This document shows positions 33,339 to 42,190 of a stretch of DNA of 64,000 nucleotides, piece by piece; positions within the stretch are counted from its first letter, which is position 1; each line of letters starts with the position of its first letter. The position numbers and the translations under genes were made by a program. The DNA comes from Bradyrhizobium sp. LHD-71. GTDB lineage: Bacteria; Pseudomonadota; Alphaproteobacteria; Rhizobiales; Xanthobacteraceae. The notes under the pieces are model-generated. The model saw only the letters and a list, made by a program, of their open reading frames with translations, was not told the origin of the DNA and searched no databases. The stretch covers positions 1-64,000 of the forward strand of contig NZ_JAVIFX010000037.1 in NCBI RefSeq assembly GCF_031157255.1, given 5' to 3'.

Positions 33339-35606
33339 TCAAAGCGAAAGGCCTTCGGCCTCGGCAAAATCCTTCAGCTTGTCGCGGATGGATACGCTGC
33401 CGGACGGCGCGTCGAGCAGCGGCTGCATGACGGCGGTTGCCCTTGCGATGTCGAGGTCGAGGATCAGGGCCTTCACCGGGCCATGCGCGGTTGCCGACAG
33501 CGACAGGGACCGATAGCCCATCGCGAGCAATGCCAGCGCGCCAAGCGGCTGCGACGCCATCTCACCGCACAGCGAGATCGGCACCTTGGCCGCGTTCGCC
33601 TTTGCGGCGATGTCGCGTAGCGCGCGCAAGATCGGCGCCGAATGCGAATCGAAGCGCTCCGAGACGCGGCTGTTGCCGCGGTCGACCGCGAACATGAACT
33701 GGAACAGATCGTTCGACCCGACCGAGAGGAAGTCGACCCGCGTCAGCAGCTCGTCGAGCTGGTAGAGCAGGGCCGGCACTTCGACCATGGTGCCGATATC
33801 TACACGTTCGGGCAAACTATGCCCATGTTGGCGGAGGTAAGTGAGCTCGCGTTCGACCATGACCTTTGCCTGATCGAATTCGTCGACCACGCTGACCATC
33901 GGGAACATGATCTTCAAGGCGCGTCCGCCACCGGCGCGCAGCAGCGCCCGAATCTGGCTGCGCAGCAGGCCCGGCCGGTCCAGGCCGAGGCGGATGGCGC
34001 GCCAGCCGAGCGCCGGGTTTTCCTCCGTGATCGTCTCCATATACGGCAGCGCCTTGTCGCCGCCGATATCGAGCGTGCGGAACGTCACCGGCTTGTCGCC
34101 GGCCGCATCCAGCACCGTGCGATAGAGCGAGAGCTGGTCGCCGGCGCGCGGCAGGCTGTGCCCGACCATGAACTGCAGCTCGGTGCGGAACAGGCCAATG
34201 CCACTGCAGCCGGTGTCCTCGATATGCGGCAGATCGATTACGAGGCCGGCGTTCAGCAGCAATTCCACCGCCTGCCCGTCCTTGCTGACGGAAGGCTTAT
34301 CACGCAGCTCGCGATACTGCGCCTGACGCCGGGCGCGGAAGCGCACGCGTTCGGCATAGGCGGATTCCACTTCCGATGACGGTCGGATGTAGATCGAGCC
34401 GGACGTGCCATCGACGATGATGGCGTCGTTCGGGTCGGCGATGCCGACGGCGTTTTCGACCTCGCCGACCGCCGGGATGCCGAGTGCACGCGCGATGATC
34501 GCCACATGCGAGTTGGCGGTGCCTTCTTCCAGCACCAGCCCGCGCAGCCGCTTGCGGTCGTAGTCGAGCAGCGCGGCCGGGCCCATCGCCCGGGCGATCA
34601 GGATCGCGTTGTCGGGCAGTTGTTCGCGCGAGGGCGCATGGTCGTGGCCCATCAGCTGGCGCATCAGCCGATGGCCAAGATCCTCCAGGTCGTGCAGCCG
34701 CTCGCGCAGGTAATGATCGGTCGAACGCAGCATTCGCGCCCGCGTGTCGGACTGCACGCGTTCCACCGCGGCTTCCGCCGTGATGCCCGTCGCTACCGCG
34801 TCCGACAGCCGCCGCGACCAGCCGTGGTCGTTGGCGAACATGCGGTAGGCCTCCAGCACGTCGCGATGCTCGCCGCCGTCAGCAACGTCGCCGCGCTCCA
34901 GCATGCGATCGAGGTCGGCCCGCAGCTTTGCCAGCGCCGTATCGAGGCGCTTCAGCTCCTTGGGCACGTCCTCGGCGATATAGTTTGTGATGACGACGCG
35001 CGGCTCATGCAGCACGACATGGCCGAGTGCGATACCTTCGGAGAGGATCGACCCCTCGAGATGGATCGAATGTCGCGCTGCGGGCTCGGCCCCGGGCTTG
35101 GCCAGCGCCGAGAGCTCGCCCGAGGCGATCATCTCCGCCATCACCATGGCGGTGGTCTGCAGCGCTTCGACTTCCTCTTCGACGTAGGTGCGGTGCGCGC
35201 GATTCTGCACGACCAGCACGCCGAGGGTGTTGCCGGCGCGCAGGATCGGCACACCCAGGAACGAGTGGTAGATTTCCTCGCCGGTCTCGGGCCGGTACGA
35301 GAATGCCGGATGGCTCTGCGCGTCGGAGAGATTCAGCGCGGTCGCTTCGCTGGCCACGAGGCCGACCAGGCCTTCGTCGGCCTTCAGCACGGTCTGGTGG
35401 ACGGCCTCGCGGTTCAGACCTTCGGTGGCGTAGAGTTCCAGCGTGCCGTCATGGCGCAGCACGTAAGTGGAGCACACTTCGGCGACCATGTTGGCGGCGA
35501 TCAGCACGACGATCTTGTCCAGCCGGTCCTGCGCCGAGACCTTCTCCGCCATGACCTCGCGGAGACGTCGAAGCAAGACGCGTGGTCCTCCCGATGTGCT
35601 CCGCAT
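33339..35606 (-). CDS. ptsP: Nitrogen PTS enzyme I (phosphoenolpyruvate-protein phosphotransferase)
   Basis: The product has 755 residues from the ATG at 35606. An earlier ATG at 35669 is less likely. It has an N-terminal GAF domain (about 20-160), an EI N-terminal domain, the swivelling His domain with EEGTANSHVAIIARALGIP (phospho-acceptor His), and a PEP-binding TIM barrel with GIGLFRTELQFM, DIGGDKALPYM and VDFLSVGSNDLFQFMFAVDRGN. PtsP passes phosphate from PEP to NPr and on to EIIA-Ntr, linking nitrogen status to regulation. GAF may sense glutamine or another metabolite. Operon partners are prfA and prmC downstream. Confidence 0.95.
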   Translation of the reverse strand: MRSTSGGPRVLLRRLREVMAEKVSAQDRLDKIVVLIAANMVAEVCSTYVLRHDGTLELYATEGLNREAVHQTVLKADEGLVGLVASEATALNLSDAQSHPAFSYRPETGEEIYHSFLGVPILRAGNTLGVLVVQNRAHRTYVEEEVEALQTTAMVMAEMIASGELSALAKPGAEPAARHSIHLEGSILSEGIALGHVVLHEPRVVITNYIAEDVPKELKRLDTALAKLRADLDRMLERGDVADGGEHRDVLEAYRMFANDHGWSRRLSDAVATGITAEAAVERVQSDTRARMLRSTDHYLRERLHDLEDLGHRLMRQLMGHDHAPSREQLPDNAILIARAMGPAALLDYDRKRLRGLVLEEGTANSHVAIIARALGIPAVGEVENAVGIADPNDAIIVDGTSGSIYIRPSSEVESAYAERVRFRARRQAQYRELRDKPSVSKDGQAVELLLNAGLVIDLPHIEDTGCSGIGLFRTELQFMVGHSLPRAGDQLSLYRTVLDAAGDKPVTFRTLDIGGDKALPYMETITEENPALGWRAIRLGLDRPGLLRSQIRALLRAGGGRALKIMFPMVSVVDEFDQAKVMVERELTYLRQHGHSLPERVDIGTMVEVPALLYQLDELLTRVDFLSVGSNDLFQFMFAVDRGNSRVSERFDSHSAPILRALRDIAAKANAAKVPISLCGEMASQPLGALALLAMGYRSLSLSATAHGPVKALILDLDIARATAVMQPLLDAPSGSVSIRDKLKDFAEAEGLSL

Positions 35607-35847
35607 GTGTGGGCCCCTGACCGCAGGCTCGAGAGCCGCCGATTCCGCACCCAAGCGCGAGGCCGGCAAGCCCTAAGTTGCTAGAAACAAAAGATAATTT
35701 TTAACGCTGTGACGCCTGTTTTTGGCGCGTCACAAGACCATGCGTAAAGGATTTGGCCCCGCTTTGCCAAGCAAAACACTCGCCAAAAAGGGGTGTGTTC
35801 GGGTCCCCTTAACCTTCTCGTTACCTTCCGGCGCCGCCGTTGCCGAT

Positions 35848-37101
35848 CTAGGCGTCGAGGCCGTAGAGGGTATGCAGGGTTCGGACCGCAAGTTCCGTAT
35901 ACGCTGCGTCGATCAAAAGCGAGAACTTGATCTCGGATGTGGTGATCGCGCGAATATTGATGTTCCGGGCCGACAGCGCCTTGAAAGCCTGCGCCGCAAC
36001 GCCGGCGTGGCTGCGCATGCCGATGCCGATTACCGAGACCTTGGCGACGTCAGTGGCAGTGTCGAGCCGTGTATAGCCGATCGCATCCTTCGCCTTGGTG
36101 ATGGTCTCCTTCGCGCGCATATAGTCTGCGGCCGGCACGGTGAACGTCAGGTCGGTGGTCGCGCCGTCTTCGGAGACGTTCTGCACGATCATGTCGACAT
36201 TGATGTTGGCCTCGGCGAGCGGACCGAAGATGGCGGCGGCGACGCCCGGCTTGTCCTGCACCTGCCGCACCGAAATTTGCGCTTCGTCCTTGGAGAAGGC
36301 GATGCCGGTGACGACTTGTTGTTCCACGATTTCCTCCTCACTGCAGATCAGCGTGCCCGGCGGGTGATTCGCGTGCGCGTCGATATCTTCCGGCTTGTCG
36401 AAGCTTGAACGCACGAACACCCGCACGTTGTGCACCATGCCGAGTTCGACCGAGCGCACCTGCAAGACTTTCGCCCCTTGCGAGGCCAGCTCAAGCATCT
36501 CCTCGAATGCGACCTTCTCGAGCCGCTTCGCCTTCGGCACCACGCGGGGATCGGTGGTGTAAACGCCGTCGACGTCGGTATAGATGTCGCAGCGATCGGC
36601 GCGGATGGCGGCCGCAATCGCGACAGCCGAGGTGTCAGAGCCGCCGCGGCCGAGCGTCGTGATGCGGCCCGTGTCCTTGCTCACGCCCTGGAAGCCGGAG
36701 ACGACCGCCACCTCCTTGCGTTCGGCGAAGCGCTTGATGATCTCCCCGCCGTCGATCTCGAGGATGCGCGCAGCGCCGTGCGCGTCGGATGTTCTGATCG
36801 GGATCTGCCAGCCCTGCCATGAGCGGGCCTGGATGCCGACCGCCTGCAGCGCGATCGCCAGCAGGCCCGACGTCACCTGTTCACCGGACGCGACCACGGC
36901 ATCGTATTCTCGCGCGTCGTGCAGCGGCGACGCTTCCGCCGCCCAGCCGACCAGCTCGTTGGTCTTGCCGGACATGGCGGAGACCACGACGGCCACCTCG
37001 TGGCCGGCGTCGACCTCGCGCTTCACATGCTGCGCAACGTTGCGTATGCGCTCGATACTGGCGACGGACGTTCCGCCGAATTTCATCACGAGACGGCTCA
37101 T
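35848..37101 (-). CDS. lysC: Aspartate kinase
   Basis: The product has 417 residues from the ATG at 37101, giving the usual MSRLVMKFGGTSVAS start. The kinase domain shows VVVSAMSGKTNELV, VASGEQVTSGLLA and TLGRGGSDTSAVAIAAAI. Two C-terminal ACT domains follow (about 265-330 and 345-410), carrying the feedback sites for lysine or threonine. It makes aspartyl phosphate for lysine, threonine and methionine synthesis. The gene is upstream of ptsP with a 241-nt gap and diverges from the PH-domain gene across 197 nt. Confidence 0.95.
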   Translation of the reverse strand: MSRLVMKFGGTSVASIERIRNVAQHVKREVDAGHEVAVVVSAMSGKTNELVGWAAEASPLHDAREYDAVVASGEQVTSGLLAIALQAVGIQARSWQGWQIPIRTSDAHGAARILEIDGGEIIKRFAERKEVAVVSGFQGVSKDTGRITTLGRGGSDTSAVAIAAAIRADRCDIYTDVDGVYTTDPRVVPKAKRLEKVAFEEMLELASQGAKVLQVRSVELGMVHNVRVFVRSSFDKPEDIDAHANHPPGTLICSEEEIVEQQVVTGIAFSKDEAQISVRQVQDKPGVAAAIFGPLAEANINVDMIVQNVSEDGATTDLTFTVPAADYMRAKETITKAKDAIGYTRLDTATDVAKVSVIGIGMRSHAGVAAQAFKALSARNINIRAITTSEIKFSLLIDAAYTELAVRTLHTLYGLDA

Positions 37102-37298
37102 GACGTGCGCCGCGATCTCCGAATTCTGTCTGATTGCTGCATGCCGTGCAAAAACCGAGAGCACGGGTGCCAAAAGGCGCGTATACATACCGACGGGGTG
37201 CAAGGACCGCAACCGGTTCCGCCCGCTTTCGGCATCCCATCCGGAGGTCCAGCGGACGGTCCCCCTATGGCCGAACACGTAAGGAAGACGAGGGCCTG

Positions 37299-37766
37299 AT
37301 GGGGCGCTACATCGAGGAAATCCTGCAGCCCGACGAAAAGGTGCTTTATTCCACCACCATCCACTGGATCGTCTATCTGCCCGGGATCCTGACCTGGATC
37401 GCGGCGATTTTCTTCTTCGCGCTCCAGCGCGGCGCGGTGAGCGACGGGGCCAATGTGGTCTGGATCGCGCTGTCCGGCCTCCTGGCGCTGATCGCGGCCT
37501 ACTGGACGCTCCGCGCCTGGTTCCGGCGCTGGACCAACGAAACGGACGTTACGAACAGGCGGGTCGTGCACAAGGAAGGTTTCATCCAGCGCCAGACTTT
37601 CGAGATGAATCTCGACAAGGTCGAAAGTGTCGATGTCCGGCAATCGATTCCTGCCCGCATCTTCGGCTATGGCGATATCACGATCCGTGGCGTCGGCGAG
37701 GGGGACAAGGACATCAAAATGATTGCGTCGCCGCTGCAGTTCCGCAATCACATCACGGCGCGATAG
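37299..37766 (+). CDS. PH-domain (bPH2, YdbS-like) membrane protein
   Basis: The product has 155 residues from the ATG at 37299. Two membrane helices lie at about 25-43 and 53-70. The PH-like domain reads ETDVTNRRVVHKEGFIQRQTFEMNLDKVESVDVRQSIPARIFGYGDITIRGVGEG, where the DKVESV and RIFGYGDI blocks are the bPH2 hallmarks. The family's role is unknown in most bacteria. The frame upstream to 37134 overlaps lysC's 5' region and looks unlike protein. ubiG follows 17 nt downstream, probably in one operon. Confidence 0.85.
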   Translation: MGRYIEEILQPDEKVLYSTTIHWIVYLPGILTWIAAIFFFALQRGAVSDGANVVWIALSGLLALIAAYWTLRAWFRRWTNETDVTNRRVVHKEGFIQRQTFEMNLDKVESVDVRQSIPARIFGYGDITIRGVGEGDKDIKMIASPLQFRNHITAR

Positions 37767-37783
37767 CCGACATCGAAACCAAC

Positions 37784-38536
37784 ATGCCGATGCAAACCAA
37801 CGTCTCCCCTTCGACCGTCGATCCTGCGGAGGTCGCACGCTTTTCAAAGCTGTCGGACGAATGGTGGGATCCGAACGGCAAGATGGCGCCGCTGCACAAG
37901 ATCAATCCGTTGCGGATCGGCTGGATCCGCGATGCTGCCTGTCGCAAGTTCAACCGCAATCCGCGCAGCCTGGCTTCGCTCGAGGGCTTGCGCATTCTCG
38001 ATATCGGTTGTGGCGCAGGTCTGCTCTCGGAGCCGCTCGCGCGTCTCGGCGCGCAGGTGATCGGAATCGACCCATCGGAGTCCAATATCGCCGCGGCGAA
38101 GATGCACGCCGCCCGGTCGAGCCTGCTGATCGATTACCGGGCAACGTCCGTCGAGGAAATGGGCAACCTCGAACGCTTCGATCTCGTGTTGGCAATGGAA
38201 GTGGTCGAACACGTCACTGACGTGGGCTTGTTTCTCGAGCGTTGTGCGGCGTTGATGAAGCCGTCCGGCATGATGGTGGTGTCGACGCTCAATCGCACGG
38301 TGAAGAGCTTTGCGCTGGCGATCGTCGGCGCCGAATACGTTCTGCGCTGGCTACCGCGCGGCACGCATCAGTGGAGCCGGTTCATCACGCCGGCTGAACT
38401 GGCTCAGCATTTGCACAAGAGCAGGCTCGAAGTCACCGAGCAAACCGGTGTCGTCTATACGCCCTTCGCCGACCGCTGGTCGTTGTCGTCCGACATGGAC
38501 GTCAACTACATGGTGACGGCGGAAGCCTATTCGTGA
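37784..38536 (+). CDS. ubiG: Ubiquinone biosynthesis O-methyltransferase
   Basis: The product has 250 residues. The family start FSKLSDEWWDPNGKMAPLHKINPLRIGWI is complete. Motif I is LDIGCGAGLLSEPLARLGAQVIGIDPSE, and VLAMEVVEHVTDV follows, then RGTHQWSRFITPAELAQHL and the DMDVNYMVTA end. UbiG methylates two hydroxyl groups in ubiquinone synthesis and binds membrane lipids. The position next to lysC on the opposite strand is common in this group. A decayed palindrome lies directly after the stop. Confidence 0.95.
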   Translation: MPMQTNVSPSTVDPAEVARFSKLSDEWWDPNGKMAPLHKINPLRIGWIRDAACRKFNRNPRSLASLEGLRILDIGCGAGLLSEPLARLGAQVIGIDPSESNIAAAKMHAARSSLLIDYRATSVEEMGNLERFDLVLAMEVVEHVTDVGLFLERCAALMKPSGMMVVSTLNRTVKSFALAIVGAEYVLRWLPRGTHQWSRFITPAELAQHLHKSRLEVTEQTGVVYTPFADRWSLSSDMDVNYMVTAEAYS

Positions 38537-38539
38537 CGG

Positions 38540-38595
38540 ACCGCGAGCGACGCGACGCCGTTTTTCGAAAGGCCTTTTCGCTTGCAATGACGGGC
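38540..38595. repeat. Degenerate palindromic repeat after ubiG
   Basis: GCGAGCGACGCGACGCCGTTTTTCGAAAGGC resembles the 42-bp repeat at 15827-15868 in decayed form, and GCTTGCAATGACG is the end of the CGTCATTGC-type repeat. It shows the same joining of the two families as at 43949-44073. Confidence 0.55.
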
Positions 38596-38667
38596 TGATA
38601 TGCGTGGCGGAGCTTGACCCCGCGCAGAGGCGATGCTGGTAGTGCGGGAATCTTTCGGCCGCATCAC

Positions 38668-39570
38668 ATGATCAGTATTGCCTCTCTTTGGATTCCCTTT
38701 GTCGTGCTGGCCTCGCTCGGCCAGGTGGCGCGCAACGCGATGCAGCGTGAGCTGACAGCCTCGCTCGGCATGGTCGGCGCCACCCACGTACGCTTCCTGT
38801 TCGGCTTTCCGTTCGCCGTGCTCTTCTTCGCCGTGGTGATGCTGGCGGCCCGTGAGAGCGTCGCCTGGCCGTCGCTTGCCTTCTGGCTCTGGCTGGTCGT
38901 CGGGACGATGACGCAGATCGTTGCCACCGGATTGATGCTGGCGGCGATGAATGAACGGTCGTTCGTCGTCACCACCGCCTATATCAAGACCGAGCCTATC
39001 CAGGCGGCGCTGTTCGGCTTCGTCTTTCTCGGCGATCACCTGACGCTGTGGAAGCTGCTGGCGATCGTCGTTGCGACCGCAGGTGTGGTGATCACGGCCA
39101 TTCGCCCCGCCGGTGACAAGGGCTTTGGCGATCTGCGGCCGACCGTGCTTGGCCTCGCCGCAGCGGCAGGCTTTGCCTTGTCGGCCGTCGGCTATCGCGG
39201 CGCGATCCTCAACGTACCCGGCGTCTCGTTCGTTACAGCGGCCTCGTTCACGCTGGTGCTCGGTTTGATGCTGCAGACGTTGTTGCTGACGGGCTACCTT
39301 CTGCTGCGTGACCGAAAAACGCTGGTCGCTCTGTTTCGCCTGTGGAGGCCGTCGATGCTTGCGGGCTTCATGGGCGCGGCCGCGTCGCAGTTCTGGTTCC
39401 TCGCCTTCGCTCTGACCAGCGTTGCCAATGTGCGGACGCTGGCGCTGATCGAGGTGCTGTTCGCGCAAGGCATCGCCTACTATTCGCTGAAGCAGAAGAT
39501 CTCGGCGCGCGAGGCGCTCGGCATCGCGTTGATCGTGATCGGCGTCGGCGCGCTGATTGCCGTTCAATAG
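38668..39570 (+). CDS. EamA-family transporter
   Basis: The product has 300 residues from the ATG at 38668 (an earlier ATG at 38614 adds a basic stretch). Ten membrane helices, the first beginning SLWIPFVVLASLGQVARNAMQREL. TTAYIKTEPIQAALFGFVFLGDHLTLWKLLAIVVATAGVVI ends the first repeat, and ALIEVLFAQGIAYYSLKQKISAREALGIALIVIGVGALI ends the second. This is the fourth EamA transporter in the window. The substrate is not known. Confidence 0.85.
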   Translation: MISIASLWIPFVVLASLGQVARNAMQRELTASLGMVGATHVRFLFGFPFAVLFFAVVMLAARESVAWPSLAFWLWLVVGTMTQIVATGLMLAAMNERSFVVTTAYIKTEPIQAALFGFVFLGDHLTLWKLLAIVVATAGVVITAIRPAGDKGFGDLRPTVLGLAAAAGFALSAVGYRGAILNVPGVSFVTAASFTLVLGLMLQTLLLTGYLLLRDRKTLVALFRLWRPSMLAGFMGAAASQFWFLAFALTSVANVRTLALIEVLFAQGIAYYSLKQKISAREALGIALIVIGVGALIAVQ

Positions 39571-39635
39571 CGACGACGCTGGGTCCCGAATCCGAAGCTC
39601 GCCATCCCTCGCGGCGCCTCCGGCAACGAACGTTT

Positions 39636-40280
39636 TTAGAGTTCAACGCGGGTTGGCTGGGCATCCGTCGTTGCGGCGGCGTCGTTCTGGCGCAGCTCAT
39701 TGAAGCGCGCCCGCGCCCGCCGTGCCACCCGATAGACAATGAGGGCACAGGTGGCGATGGCGATCACCATCATCGCCTGACCGGCGATCGACATTTTGTC
39801 GTCGAGCACAGCCGCGCGTCCGGCGGCGCCAAGGCTTACGAACAGGATGATCTGCGGGATGCAGAACACAAATGTCGCCCAGGTGAACGACCACCAGCCG
39901 ACATTGGACAGGCCGAAAGCGTAATTCGTCATCGCTCCTGGGACCGGGGCGCCAAGCCGCATCAACGCCACGACACGCCAGCCTTCCTGATCGACAGCGT
40001 CCGATATGCTGCTGAGCAGCTTCCTGCGCCCGATCAGCCCCTGGACGAGATCGTGAAACAGATAGCGCGCAGTAACGAAGCCGCCCAGCGCGCCGAACGT
40101 GAAGCTCGGGATGCTGACGGGGATGGCGACGAAACCATACGCCGCGCCGGCCAGGACGCAGACAATGATGCGTGGAAGCGGGACGAATCCTGCGGCGAAG
40201 AGAATCAGGACCAGAACACCGATCGAGGGAGGTGCCTGCCCGGCGCTGACGTCAAGAAAGGCGACGATGCGATCGATCAA
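39636..40280 (-). CDS. TVP38/TMEM64-family (VTT-domain) membrane protein
   Basis: The product has 214 residues. Its centre is a VTT (SNARE-associated) domain: LFAAGFVPLPRIIVCVLAGAAYGF, then FGALGGFVTARYL and RLGAPVPGAMTNYAFGLSNVGWWSFTWATFVFCIP with the G-x-x-P-(x)n-N-Y-x-x-G motif of the family. About five membrane helices. Family members act in lipid scrambling, envelope integrity or selenite uptake, depending on the organism. The C-terminus is a basic tail. Confidence 0.8.
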   Translation of the reverse strand: MIDRIVAFLDVSAGQAPPSIGVLVLILFAAGFVPLPRIIVCVLAGAAYGFVAIPVSIPSFTFGALGGFVTARYLFHDLVQGLIGRRKLLSSISDAVDQEGWRVVALMRLGAPVPGAMTNYAFGLSNVGWWSFTWATFVFCIPQIILFVSLGAAGRAAVLDDKMSIAGQAMMVIAIATCALIVYRVARRARARFNELRQNDAAATTDAQPTRVEL

Positions 40281-40450
40281 TCGGTTGGCCGCTCAGGAGT
40301 ATCGTGGTGATGTTCCAACGTTCGCAGCATGTGCATGCACCCTCGTTATGCGAAGGTTGGAGCCAGGAAAAGACATTGGTTTGAGGTGCGTCAGGAGGAC
40401 GCGGCAATTCTGAACCGGGTTCCAGATCCAACCCGCGCGTACCGGACGAA

Positions 40451-40969
40451 TTAATTTCTGTCGTCCGGCAGCACCGGCAGCGGCATCACCTCGACGCCTT
40501 CCTCGATCAGCGCCTTTGCTTCCGAGGGCGACGCATCGCCGTAGATCGGCCGGTGCTCGATTTCGCCGTAGTGCATCTTGCGGGCCTGCTCGGGAAACTG
40601 ATCGCCGACATTGTCGGCGTTGGCCTTGATGTGATCGCGCAGCTCTTTCAGCTTGGCGCGCAATTCCGTCTCTTGCCCCATCATCAGCGATTCGGCGGCA
40701 GGCGTTTCGGCCGTAGCGGGCGCAGCTTCCGCGGCCGCCTTCTTCCGCGCGGCGGAGGTGTGGATCACCCTTTCTTCGCCGGCACGTTGCTCGGCAGTGC
40801 GCCCCTTACGGGGAATCTGCGGCGCCATGATCGACTTCTCGACCTTCGCGGAATCGCAGGTCGGGCAGCGGACGAGGCTGCGCTTCGCCTGCTTCTCGAA
40901 GGACGCCGAATCCTGAAACCAGCTTTCGAAAGCGTGGCCGCGATCACACTGCAACGAGTAACGGATCAT
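40451..40969 (-). CDS. DUF1178 zinc-ribbon-like protein
   Basis: The product has 172 residues. The conserved start MIRYSLQCDRGHAFESWF has Cys8 and His11, followed by LVRCPTCDSAKVEKSIMAP with two more cysteines, so a zinc ribbon is likely. The centre is an Ala/Lys-rich linker and the end is HYGEIEHRPIYGDASPSEAKALIEEGVEVMPLP, typical of the family. The function is unknown. The start overlaps the nitrilase stop by 4 nt, so the minus-strand run is one operon. Confidence 0.9.
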   Translation of the reverse strand: MIRYSLQCDRGHAFESWFQDSASFEKQAKRSLVRCPTCDSAKVEKSIMAPQIPRKGRTAEQRAGEERVIHTSAARKKAAAEAAPATAETPAAESLMMGQETELRAKLKELRDHIKANADNVGDQFPEQARKMHYGEIEHRPIYGDASPSEAKALIEEGVEVMPLPVLPDDRN

Positions 40970-41838
40970 GTGCGTTCCCGCACCAGATGCAGATGGCCAG
41001 TCGGACCATTCGCATCGGCAATGCTGAAGCGGCGACCGTGCTGCAGCGACGGAATCTTGCCGCGAGCGTCGGCGACCTTCGCCGGGTCGATCTTGGCGAT
41101 GATGATACCCGGATCGGTGCCGCCTTCGGCGAGAATCTCACCCCACGGATCGACGATCAGTGAGTGGCCGTAGGTCAGCCGCTTGCTCTCATGAGTGCCG
41201 CCTTGCGCGGCCGCGAACACGAATGCACCGTTCTCGATCGCGCGCGACCGGAGCAGTACATGCCAGTGCGCGTCGCCAGTCGGCTTGGTGAAGGCCGACG
41301 GCATGGTGAGGAACGACGCGCCGGCCTCGGCGAGCGCGCGGTAAATCGCCGGAAAGCGCATGTCGTAACAGATCGTCAGGCCGATACGACCCCACGGCAG
41401 GTCGGCGATGGCGACCGCTTCGCCGGGCTGGTAGGTCGCCGATTCGCGATAGCTCTCGCCGTTCGCGAGGTTGACGTCGAACATGTGAATCTTGTCGTAG
41501 CGCGCGAGGATGTTTCCGTTCGGATCGATCAGGAATGCGCGATTTGCCGCGCGATCTGGTGTCGCACGAACAGCGAGCGAACCAAGATGCAGGAAGATGC
41601 CAAGTTCCTTCGCCAGCGCACGGTAGGAGTTGAGCGACTTGTCGTGATCTTCTTCGACGATCGTCTTGAACAACTGGTCGCGGTTGGCGGCCAGGATGTT
41701 GGTCATCTCCGGCGTCTGCACATAATTGGCGCCTGCGCCCGCGGCCTCGCGGATCAGTTCGCCGATCTCTTTGAGGTTTTCGTCCGGCGAGAGCTTCGTC
41801 CGTGTCTGGACCATCGCCGCGGTAAAGGTTTCATTCAC
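40966..41838 (-). CDS. Nit2-like carbon-nitrogen hydrolase
   Basis: The product has 290 residues, standard for this branch. The catalytic Glu-Lys-Cys triad appears in QTPEMTNI (Glu), YDKIHMFDV (Lys) and LTICYDMRFPAIYRAL (Cys). The KIHMFDV and SGLSICYD-like context points to the omega-amidase / Nit2 group, which hydrolyse 2-oxoglutaramate or deaminated glutathione. The stop overlaps the DUF1178 start and the start overlaps the glutaredoxin stop, so all three are coupled. With grxC next door, a deaminated-glutathione amidase role is attractive but unproven. Confidence 0.9.
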   Translation of the reverse strand: MNETFTAAMVQTRTKLSPDENLKEIGELIREAAGAGANYVQTPEMTNILAANRDQLFKTIVEEDHDKSLNSYRALAKELGIFLHLGSLAVRATPDRAANRAFLIDPNGNILARYDKIHMFDVNLANGESYRESATYQPGEAVAIADLPWGRIGLTICYDMRFPAIYRALAEAGASFLTMPSAFTKPTGDAHWHVLLRSRAIENGAFVFAAAQGGTHESKRLTYGHSLIVDPWGEILAEGGTDPGIIIAKIDPAKVADARGKIPSLQHGRRFSIADANGPTGHLHLVRERT

Positions 41839-42110
41839 GGCGTCACCGCCTCTCCGGCGAGCAGCTTGTCGAGCTTGCCCGCATCGTTCAGTTCATAGAG
41901 GTCGTCACAGCCGCCGACATGGACGCCGCGGACGAAGATCTGCGGCACAGTGGTGCGCCCGCCGGCGCGCTCGACCATTGTCTGCCGCAACGCCGGATTG
42001 CCGGACACGTCGATTTCCGTGTAGGCGACATCCTTGCGGGTGAGCAGTTGCTTCGCCATGCGGCAATAGCCGCAATAGGGCGTCGTATAGATTTCAACCT
42101 GGGCGGTCAT
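41835..42110 (-). CDS. grxC: Glutaredoxin 3
   Basis: The product has 91 residues from the ATG at 42110. The start is VEIYTTPYCGYCRMAKQLL with the dithiol CGYC site, then TVPQIFVRGVHVGGCDDLYEL, the cis-Pro and GG glutathione site. It reduces disulfides with glutathione. The stop overlaps the nitrilase start by 4 nt. comF lies upstream on the same strand with an 80-nt gap. Confidence 0.93.
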   Translation of the reverse strand: MTAQVEIYTTPYCGYCRMAKQLLTRKDVAYTEIDVSGNPALRQTMVERAGGRTTVPQIFVRGVHVGGCDDLYELNDAGKLDKLLAGEAVTP

Positions 42111-42190
42111 GCGTGGTTTCCGTGGACGCAGGCGTTGGGACGCAAGCTTTCGGACACAAGCTTTGCCGCGATCCGCGTCCTTTGTCACAA

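Noticed and set aside
38527-39567. 346-codon open frame antisense to the EamA transporter at 38668
   Set aside because: Highly charged reading of a membrane-protein gene in reverse. No fold or ribosome site.
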